In this document: in pieces, positions 57,287 through 64,000 of the stretch
How the letters are laid out: every line of letters starts with the position of its first letter
How positions within the stretch are numbered: the first letter of the stretch is position 1
From: Vibrio penaeicida
GTDB lineage: Bacteria > Pseudomonadota > Gammaproteobacteria > Enterobacterales > Vibrionaceae
Direction of reading: 5' to 3'
Assembly: GCF_019977755.1 (NCBI RefSeq)
Contig: NZ_AP025144.1
Span: 186,001 to 250,000, forward strand
Length of the DNA stretch: 64,000 nt
Notes under the pieces: generated by a model
What the model was told of the DNA's origin: nothing
The model's input: the letters and a program-made list of their open reading frames with translations, nothing else
Database searches by the model: none
Program-made: the position numbers and the translations under genes

Positions 57287-60200
57287 GTGAAAGACTTATT
57301 AAACTTTCTAAAAGCACAGCATAAGACCGAAGAATTTGATGCAATCAAAATCGGTCTATCTTCACCAGACATGATTCGTTCGTGGTCTTTCGGTGAAGTG
57401 AAAAAACCTGAAACGATCAACTATCGTACGTTCAAGCCTGAGCGCGATGGTCTGTTCTGTGCGCGTATTTTTGGTCCAGTTAAAGACTACGAATGTCTTT
57501 GTGGTAAATACAAGCGCCTGAAGCACCGTGGTGTAATCTGTGAGAAGTGTGGCGTTGAAGTTACACAAACTAAAGTTCGCCGTGATCGTATGGGTCACAT
57601 CGAATTGGCTTCTCCTGTTGCCCATATCTGGTTCCTAAAATCACTGCCGTCTCGTATCGGTTTGTTGATGGATATCCCACTGCGTGATATCGAACGCGTA
57701 CTTTACTTTGAAATGTACGTCGTTACAGAACCAGGCATGACTGATCTAGAAAAAGGTCAGATGCTAACAGAAGAAGAATACCTAGACCGCTTGGAAGAGT
57801 GGGGCGATGAATTCACTGCTAAGATGGGTGCTGAAGCGATCAAAGATCTGCTAAGCACTATGGATCTTGGTCGTGAAGCTGAGCAAATGCGCGAAGAGCT
57901 AGAGACAACTAACTCTGAAACTAAGCGTAAGAAGGTAACTAAGCGTCTGAAAATCGTTGAAGCGTTCATTCAATCGGGTAACAACCCTGAGTGGATGATC
58001 CTAACGGTTCTTCCTGTGCTTCCGCCAGATCTACGTCCTCTAGTTCCACTAGATGGCGGTCGTTTTGCGACGTCTGATCTGAACGACCTTTACCGTCGTG
58101 TTATTAACCGTAACAACCGTTTGAAGCGTCTTCTAGAGCTAGCGGCTCCGGACATCATCGTACGTAACGAAAAGCGTATGCTGCAAGAGTCTGTTGATGC
58201 CCTTCTAGATAACGGTCGTCGCGGTCGTGCGATCACTGGTTCTAACAAGCGTCCTCTGAAATCTCTTGCTGATATGATCAAGGGTAAACAAGGTCGTTTC
58301 CGTCAGAACCTTCTAGGTAAACGTGTAGACTACTCTGGTCGTTCTGTAATCACAGTTGGTCCATACCAACGTTTGCATCAGTGTGGTCTTCCTAAGAAGA
58401 TGGCACTTGAGCTATTCAAACCATTTATCTACAGCAAGCTAGAAACTCGTGGCATGGCGACGACAATCAAAGCAGCTAAGAAGATGGTAGAGCGCGAAGA
58501 AGCGATCGTTTGGGATATCCTAGACGAAGTTATCCGCGAACACCCAGTACTGCTGAACCGTGCACCAACACTTCACCGTCTTGGTATCCAGGCGTTTGAA
58601 CCAGTACTTATCGAAGGTAAAGCGATTCAGCTTCACCCACTAGTGTGTGCGGCATACAACGCCGACTTCGATGGTGACCAGATGGCGGTACACGTACCTC
58701 TAACTCTGGAAGCGCAGCTTGAAGCACGTACACTGATGATGTCGACGAATAACATTCTGTCGCCAGCGTCAGGTGATCCGATCATCGTACTTTCTCAGGA
58801 CGTTGTATTGGGTCTTTACTACATGACTCGTGACAAGATCAACGCAAAAGGCGAGGGTATGTACCTTGCTGGTCCTGAGGAAGCTGAAAAAGCATACCGC
58901 ACGGACTCTGTTGAGCTTCACACTCGCGTAAAAGTACGTATTACTGAAACTGTTGTTGATGAAGACGGCAACAGCACAACGAATACTGGTTTAGTTGATA
59001 CCACTATCGGTCGTGCAATGCTTTGGCAAATCGTGCCATCAGGTCTTCCATTCAGCCTAGTGAACCAAAAGCTTGGTAAGAAGCAAATCTCAACGCTTCT
59101 TAACGAGGCTTACCGTAAGCTTGGCTTGAAAGACACGGTTATCTTCGCTGACCAAATCATGTACACAGGTTTTGCTTACGCGGCAATGTCTGGTGTATCT
59201 GTTGGTATCGACGACATGGTTGTACCAGACGCGAAGTACACTGAAATTTCTGACGCAGAAGAAGAAGTTCGCGAAATTCAAGAGCAGTTCCAATCTGGTC
59301 TTGTTACTGCGGGTGAGCGATACAACAAAGTTATCGATATCTGGGCGTCTACGAACGACCGCGTTGCGAAAGCAATGATGGATAACCTGTCTTCTGAAAC
59401 AGTTATTAACCGTGACGGTGAAGAAGAGCAGCAAGAATCGTTCAACAGCATCTACATGATGGCAGACTCCGGTGCTCGTGGTTCTGCAGCGCAGATTCGT
59501 CAGCTTGCCGGTATGCGTGGTCTGATGGCGCGTCCAGATGGTTCAATCATCGAGACGCCAATCACCGCGAACTTTAAAGAAGGTCTGAACGTACTTCAGT
59601 ACTTTATCTCTACTCACGGTGCTCGTAAGGGTCTTGCGGATACCGCACTTAAGACAGCGAACTCCGGTTACTTGACGCGTCGTCTAGTAGACGTAGCTCA
59701 GGATGTCGTAGTGCACGAACACGATTGTGGCACTCACGAAGGTATCGACATGATGCCTCACATCGAGGGTGGTGACGTTAAAGTAGCATTGACAGAGCTT
59801 GCGCTTGGTCGTGTTGTTGCTGAAGACATCGTGAAGCCAGGTACAGAAGACGTATTGATCCCACGTAATACTCTGATTGATGAGAAGTGGTGTCAGATTA
59901 TCGACGAAAACTCTGTTGATAAGATGAAAGTACGTTCTGTAGTAACGTGTGATTCTGACTTCGGTTGTTGTGCACAGTGTTACGGTCGTGACCTAGCACG
60001 TGGTCACCTAGTTAACCAAGGTGAAGCAGTAGGTGTTATCGCTGCTCAGTCTATCGGTGAGCCGGGTACACAGCTTACGATGCGTACGTTCCACATCGGT
60101 GGTGCGGCGTCGACAGCAGCAGCTGAGAACAGCATTCAAGCGAAGAACAAAGGTTCTATCAAGCTTCACAACGCGAAGTTTGTAACCAACAAAGACGATA

Positions 60201-61483
60201 AGCTAGTGATTACTTCTCGTGCTTCAGAACTTACCATCATTGATGAGTTCGGTCGTACAAAAGAGAAGCACAAACTGCCTTACGGTTCTATCTTAAGTAA
60301 GAAAGACAATGACCCAGTAGATGCAGGCGAAACGGTTGCTAACTGGGAAGCGCACACCATGCCAATCATCACTGAAGTGGCAGGTCGTATCCAGTTTGTG
60401 GACATGATCGACGGTGTAACTGTTTCTCGTCAAACCGACGATCTAACAGGTCTTTCTTCAAGTGAAGTAACCGATGCAGCGGCTCGTCCATCTGCAGGTA
60501 AAGACATGCGTCCAGCGGTTAAGCTGATCGACGCTGCAGGTAACGATGTAATGATTCCGGGTACTGATATGCCAGCTCACTACTTCTTACCTGGTAAAGC
60601 AATCGTACAGTTAGAAGACGGTGCAGAAGTAGGTGTGGGTGACACGCTTGCACGTATTCCTCAGAAATCTAGTGGTAACAAAGATATCACCGGTGGTCTT
60701 CCACGAGTTGCTGACCTGTTTGAAGCACGTAAGCCAAAAGAGCCTGCAATCCTTGCTGAGCACACAGGTACTGTGAGCTTTGGTAAAGAGACTAAAGGTA
60801 AGCGTCGTCTAGTGATCACTCGTGAGGGTGGTGAAGCTTATGAAGAAATGATTCCTAAGCATCGTCAGTTGAACGTGTTTGAAGGTGAGAAGATCGAACG
60901 TGGTGATGTTATCGCCGACGGTCCAGAAGCACCGCATGATATTCTACGTCTACGTGGTATCCGTGCAGTAACAGAATACATCGCGAACGAAGTTCAAGAA
61001 GTATACCGTCTGCAAGGGGTTAAGATTAACGATAAGCACATTGAGACTATCGTTCGTCAAATGCTACGTAAGTGTACAATCACTCACGCTGGTGATTCTG
61101 AGTTCCTACCTGGTGAGCAGGTTGAATACTCTCAGGTTAAGATTGCTAACCGTCAGCTAGAAGCTGAAGGCAAAGAGCTGGTTCGCTATGAGCGCGAGCT
61201 TCTTGGTATTACCAAAGCTTCTTTGGCAACAGAATCGTTCATCTCTGCGGCTTCGTTCCAGGAGACAACACGCGTACTAACAGAAGCTGCGGTTTCTGGT
61301 AAGCGTGATGACCTTCGTGGCCTGAAAGAGAACGTAATTGTTGGTCGTCTAATCCCTGCTGGTACTGGTTTTGCCTACCATCAGGAGCGTCAAAAGCAAC
61401 GCGAAGACCAAGGTCCTTCAGCTGAGCAAGCGACAGATAACCTAGCAGCGCTTCTAAACGCGGGTTTCTCTACTGAAGAGTAA
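57287..61483 (+). CDS. rpoC: RNA polymerase beta' subunit
   Basis: Catalytic beta' subunit, 1398 residues (E. coli 1407). N-terminal zinc site CLCGKYKR with CEKCG, active-site NADFDGDQM near residue 458, the second zinc site [11 protein letters not shown] near 887-897, and the trigger-loop region [16 protein letters not shown]. The start is GTG with SD CAGGAG; E. coli rpoC also starts with GTG and MKDLL. Confidence 0.98.
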   Translation: MKDLLNFLKAQHKTEEFDAIKIGLSSPDMIRSWSFGEVKKPETINYRTFKPERDGLFCARIFGPVKDYECLCGKYKRLKHRGVICEKCGVEVTQTKVRRDRMGHIELASPVAHIWFLKSLPSRIGLLMDIPLRDIERVLYFEMYVVTEPGMTDLEKGQMLTEEEYLDRLEEWGDEFTAKMGAEAIKDLLSTMDLGREAEQMREELETTNSETKRKKVTKRLKIVEAFIQSGNNPEWMILTVLPVLPPDLRPLVPLDGGRFATSDLNDLYRRVINRNNRLKRLLELAAPDIIVRNEKRMLQESVDALLDNGRRGRAITGSNKRPLKSLADMIKGKQGRFRQNLLGKRVDYSGRSVITVGPYQRLHQCGLPKKMALELFKPFIYSKLETRGMATTIKAAKKMVEREEAIVWDILDEVIREHPVLLNRAPTLHRLGIQAFEPVLIEGKAIQLHPLVCAAYNADFDGDQMAVHVPLTLEAQLEARTLMMSTNNILSPASGDPIIVLSQDVVLGLYYMTRDKINAKGEGMYLAGPEEAEKAYRTDSVELHTRVKVRITETVVDEDGNSTTNTGLVDTTIGRAMLWQIVPSGLPFSLVNQKLGKKQISTLLNEAYRKLGLKDTVIFADQIMYTGFAYAAMSGVSVGIDDMVVPDAKYTEISDAEEEVREIQEQFQSGLVTAGERYNKVIDIWASTNDRVAKAMMDNLSSETVINRDGEEEQQESFNSIYMMADSGARGSAAQIRQLAGMRGLMARPDGSIIETPITANFKEGLNVLQYFISTHGARKGLADTALKTANSGYLTRRLVDVAQDVVVHEHDCGTHEGIDMMPHIEGGDVKVALTELALGRVVAEDIVKPGTEDVLIPRNTLIDEKWCQIIDENSVDKMKVRSVVTCDSDFGCCAQCYGRDLARGHLVNQGEAVGVIAAQSIGEPGTQLTMRTFHIGGAASTAAAENSIQAKNKGSIKLHNAKFVTNKDDKLVITSRASELTIIDEFGRTKEKHKLPYGSILSKKDNDPVDAGETVANWEAHTMPIITEVAGRIQFVDMIDGVTVSRQTDDLTGLSSSEVTDAAARPSAGKDMRPAVKLIDAAGNDVMIPGTDMPAHYFLPGKAIVQLEDGAEVGVGDTLARIPQKSSGNKDITGGLPRVADLFEARKPKEPAILAEHTGTVSFGKETKGKRRLVITREGGEAYEEMIPKHRQLNVFEGEKIERGDVIADGPEAPHDILRLRGIRAVTEYIANEVQEVYRLQGVKINDKHIETIVRQMLRKCTITHAGDSEFLPGEQVEYSQVKIANRQLEAEGKELVRYERELLGITKASLATESFISAASFQETTRVLTEAAVSGKRDDLRGLKENVIVGRLIPAGTGFAYHQERQKQREDQGPSAEQATDNLAALLNAGFSTEE

Positions 61484-61498
61484 TCAGCGCTAAGATAA

Positions 61499-61526
61499 GA
61501 AAAAGGCACCGAAAGGTGCCTTTTTT
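61499..61526 (+). terminator. Terminator after rpoC
   Basis: AAAAGGCACC, GAAA tetraloop, GGTGCCTTTTTT. Confidence 0.94.
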
Positions 61527-61593
61527 GTATCTGATATATTTCGGTGAAAGGAGCTACTCAACTTAGCTAAGAAATATCGAAGCTAAGGAACAG

Positions 61594-62079
61594 TTATGCA
61601 CCTGGAGGTACAGCTAGACTGTCTGCAATCAGCTGAATGAGCTGGTCTTCAACTTCAAAGCGTGTTTCTAGAATTTCCCCAATCAATGACAATTCACTTT
61701 CGAGTTCCTTTAACGGATCGTCTTCGCTAACCGTTGCGTACTTGTCGGTGAAATTCAGTAAAGGATCGGTAGTGAGAACGATCTTACCGTAAGTGTCGTT
61801 GATTTCATCAGTAGGTGAGTAGCCAGTCGATTTCCAGCGATCCATCACCATATCGTAAATTTTGAAATGACCTTCAGAGATGTAGTCGACCAAATGTTGG
61901 CAGAAGTGTTGTAAAACGTCAGGAGAAGGCAGACCAGAAACAGCCGTCCCCTTTGCGGTTTGTGGAGTTGCAAGCTTACAATACTCCACGACCAGCGATT
62001 GACGTGTATCTAGCCAATGATCGATGACTTCGCTGGAGCCACCCCACTGTTCTTGTACTTGTTTGAATTTATTCAGCAT
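61594..62079 (-). CDS. rsd: Regulator of sigma D (Rsd)
   Basis: Anti-sigma factor that binds sigma-70 in stationary phase. 161 residues, helical, starting MLNKFKQVQEQWGG with IDHWLDTRQSLVVEYCKL as in other Rsd/AlgQ proteins. I start at the ATG at 62079; two further codons upstream (MV) are possible. It lies next to rpoBC and divergent from nudC. Confidence 0.92.
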   Translation of the reverse strand: MLNKFKQVQEQWGGSSEVIDHWLDTRQSLVVEYCKLATPQTAKGTAVSGLPSPDVLQHFCQHLVDYISEGHFKIYDMVMDRWKSTGYSPTDEINDTYGKIVLTTDPLLNFTDKYATVSEDDPLKELESELSLIGEILETRFEVEDQLIQLIADSLAVPPGA

Positions 62080-62267
62080 GACCATGTCCTCATGATCTGA
62101 TTACTAGCCAATCAGCAATCTAAGCCTCTGAAACCAGAGGAGTCCATTTAAAATGCAATCTCTTGCTCTATATAGAATTTATAGATCGGATCTTACTGAG
62201 CTACAAACTCTGGTAAGAAATTAGATTGCCAGTAAAATGGTTGAACTTCAAGCAAAGAGGGTTAGGC

Positions 62268-63026
62268 ATGCTCAAAAATGAAGAGTCTGTATATTGGTGT
62301 GTAGTAGAAGGTAGCGATGTCTGGTTTAAAGATGGGACGCTACCTTTTGGCAGTGCTAGCTCATTGAATTTAAAGGCTGAGAATGCTCATCAAATCGGAT
62401 GCTATCAAGGGAAAAAATTGGTTTGGTTAAACTATCAAGATGTGGAGCACACCCTTGATTTAGTCTCTTTGCGTTCATTACTTCATTTGCCAGAAGAACT
62501 TTTTTTGCTGATAAGCCGAGCGATTCAATTTGGTCACATGAGTCAAAGTTTGAGATTTTGCCCCCAGTGTGGGGGACGGAACCATTTGAATTGCAATCAA
62601 CTGGCCATGCAGTGTTCTGATTGTAGGACGTTACATTACCCGCGTATATTTCCCTGCATCATCGTTGCGGTTCGAAAAGGGGAGCAGTTATTACTCGCTC
62701 AGCATAATCGTCACAAGGGGAGTATGTATACGGTGATAGCGGGGTTTGTTGAAGTTGGGGAAACGCTAGAGCAGTGTGTCACACGTGAAGTGGAAGAAGA
62801 AACTGGGATTAAAGTATCCAATATAAAATATTTTGGAAGCCAGCCGTGGGCATTTCCGAGCAGTTTAATGATGGGGTTTATTGCTGATTATGCTGGTGGA
62901 GAAATCAGAATAGATCGAACGGAGCTGGTGGATGCGCAATGGTTTGATTTTAATCAGTTACCGGAGGTAGCACCTGAAGGCACGATCGCCAAAGCGTTAA
63001 TCACTCAGGTAATTGAAAGTAAATAA
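62268..63026 (+). CDS. nudC: NAD-capped RNA hydrolase / NADH pyrophosphatase NudC
   Basis: Removes NAD caps from RNA and hydrolyses NADH. Zinc ribbon CPQCGG with CSDC (about residues 97-115), Nudix box [22 protein letters not shown] near 160. The NudC signature normally SQPWPFPxS reads SQPWAFPSS here, Pro to Ala next to the substrate site. I use the ATG at 62268 (252 residues); a TTG 42 nt upstream is in frame but less likely. Confidence 0.93.
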   Translation: MLKNEESVYWCVVEGSDVWFKDGTLPFGSASSLNLKAENAHQIGCYQGKKLVWLNYQDVEHTLDLVSLRSLLHLPEELFLLISRAIQFGHMSQSLRFCPQCGGRNHLNCNQLAMQCSDCRTLHYPRIFPCIIVAVRKGEQLLLAQHNRHKGSMYTVIAGFVEVGETLEQCVTREVEEETGIKVSNIKYFGSQPWAFPSSLMMGFIADYAGGEIRIDRTELVDAQWFDFNQLPEVAPEGTIAKALITQVIESK

Positions 63027-63045
63027 GTTTTTTTAGCTTTAAAAT

Positions 63046-63072
63046 AAAAAAAACCTCCGGTCAGACCGGAGG
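63046..63072 (-). terminator. Minus-strand terminator between nudC and hemE
   Basis: Seven-base arms CCTCCGG/CCGGAGG with a five-base loop; eight A lie on the left and none of the needed T on the right, so it acts only for minus-strand transcription. No minus-strand gene is visible upstream of it. Confidence 0.8.
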
Positions 63073-63115
63073 GGTAAGTAAGATGTCGTTATGAGATACT
63101 GAGTATTCATATACC
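63046..63115 (-). ncRNA. Candidate small RNA ending at the orphan terminator
   Basis: A -10 TATAAT lies on the minus strand at 63126-63121, giving a start near 63115 and a transcript of about 70 nt: a short 5' stem (GTAT/ATAC), an unpaired middle and the terminator with U8. No good -35 is seen; a perfect palindrome TCGCTAGCGA (63131-63140) lies in the spacer and could bind a regulator. A prediction from motifs only. Confidence 0.35.
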
Positions 63116-63226
63116 CAGTTATTATAGTTTTCGCTAGCGATCAAATTTGTAACATGCGCTCTCTAATGAATCAATTTCACATTGATTTTTATCGCTAATA
63201 ACATGATCCAGGTTGCAAAGCCCAGA

Positions 63227-63254
63227 TTTCCATAATGGAGATAAGTGGTAGAAT
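63227..63254 (+). promoter_or_regulatory. Possible hemE promoter
   Basis: TTTCCA, 16-bp spacer, TAGAAT, about 30 bp before the ATG. Weak -35. Confidence 0.35.
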
Positions 63255-63285
63255 AGCGACTTTCCAACATATTTAAGAAGCCGGA

Positions 63286-64000
63286 ATGACTGAATTAAAA
63301 AACGATCGCTACCTGAGAGCTCTTTTAAAAGAGCCTGTCGATTACACGCCTGTCTGGATGATGCGTCAAGCAGGTCGTTATCTTCCTGAATACAAAGCAA
63401 CTCGCGCTGAAGCAGGGGATTTCATGTCACTTTGCAAGAATGCCGAGCTGGCTTCTGAAGTGACGCTCCAGCCTTTGCGTCGTTTCCCACTTGATGCAGC
63501 CATTCTGTTTTCTGACATACTAACTATCCCTGACGCTATGGGTCTCGGGCTTTATTTCGAAACGGGTGAAGGTCCTAAGTTTAGCTGCCCAATCACATGC
63601 AAAGCTGATGTTGATAAAATCGGTATCCCTGATCCGGAAGGAGAGCTTCAGTATGTCATGAATGCTGTGCGCCAAATTCGCAAAGATCTCCAAGGTGAAG
63701 TGCCTCTAATTGGTTTTTCTGGTAGCCCTTGGACATTGGCTACGTATATGGTCGAAGGGGGAAGTTCAAAAGCTTTCACCAAAATTAAAAAGATGATGTA
63801 CGCAGAACCGCAAACACTTCATTTGCTGCTAGATAAGTTAGCTGACAGCGTTGTTGAGTACTTGAATGCCCAAATCAAGGCTGGTGCTCAGTCTGTGATG
63901 GTATTTGATACTTGGGGCGGTGTACTGACACCTCGTGATTACAACGAGTTCTCACTGCGTTACATGCACAAGATTGTGGATGGATTGATACCTGAAAACG
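63286..64000 (+). CDS. hemE: Uroporphyrinogen decarboxylase HemE, 3' end outside window
   Basis: Decarboxylates uroporphyrinogen III to coproporphyrinogen III in haem synthesis. [18 protein letters not shown], then the signature [15 protein letters not shown] near residue 23, [12 protein letters not shown] near 75 and [16 protein letters not shown] near 145. 238 of about 355 residues are inside the window; the frame is open to the last base. In E. coli hemE also follows rsd-nudC. Confidence 0.96.
   Translation, partial: MTELKNDRYLRALLKEPVDYTPVWMMRQAGRYLPEYKATRAEAGDFMSLCKNAELASEVTLQPLRRFPLDAAILFSDILTIPDAMGLGLYFETGEGPKFSCPITCKADVDKIGIPDPEGELQYVMNAVRQIRKDLQGEVPLIGFSGSPWTLATYMVEGGSSKAFTKIKKMMYAEPQTLHLLLDKLADSVVEYLNAQIKAGAQSVMVFDTWGGVLTPRDYNEFSLRYMHKIVDGLIPEN

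Overview
This window comes from a gammaproteobacterial chromosome, almost certainly a Vibrio. The evidence is a type II secretion operon and core proteins that read like their Vibrio relatives, the Vibrio-type 16S sequences, heavy use of the leucine codon CTA in tufB and rpoBC, and the gene order. Species level cannot be decided from what is visible.

Layout. 1-8.4 kb: the distal part of a type II secretion operon (gspE, cut by the window edge, to gspN). 8.5-14.5 kb: housekeeping genes (nudE, cysQ, nfuA, comF-like, bioH, a small unknown) and a secreted trypsin-like protease with a chitin-binding-type C-terminus, a plausible substrate of the secretion system. 14.6-20.3 kb: plsB divergent from lexA (two SOS boxes), then a Fur-box-preceded methyltransferase and a DinF/MATE exporter. 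20.3-29.7 kb: sthA, fabR, yijD, trmA, cobalamin riboswitch-btuB, a Dph6-like gene broken by an IS407-group insertion sequence, murI, and a membrane-anchored RRM protein. 29.9-41.3 kb: two complete rRNA operons in tandem, with tRNA-Glu and tRNA-Ala in their spacers and tRNA-Ser at the end. 41.3-44.3 kb: a split IS630-family transposase, pssA and a GNAT gene. 44.4-64 kb: murB-birA, coaA, four tRNAs, tufB, secE-nusG, rplKA, rplJL-rpoBC, rsd, nudC and the start of hemE.

From sthA to rpoC the order matches the E. coli block sthA-fabR-yijD-trmA-btuB-murI-rrnB-murB-birA-coaA-thrU-tyrU-glyT-thrT-tufB-secE-nusG-rplKAJL-rpoBC. Departures from it are the doubled rRNA operon, the Dph6-like and RRM genes, both IS elements, tRNA-Ser, pssA and the acetyltransferase. 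The window is therefore mostly a growth and translation locus.

I see no CRISPR, prophage, toxin-antitoxin or defence system, and no obvious undescribed multi-gene system. The best candidates for new biology are an orphan minus-strand terminator between nudC and hemE that could end a short RNA of about 70 nt, the Fur-box methyltransferase with a three-cysteine cluster next to dinF, a membrane-tethered RRM protein, and a ribosome-binding site inside a hairpin before dinF. The two rRNA copies also differ by indels and repeated GGCC-to-GTAC changes at conserved positions, which look like consensus errors in an unpolished repeat.
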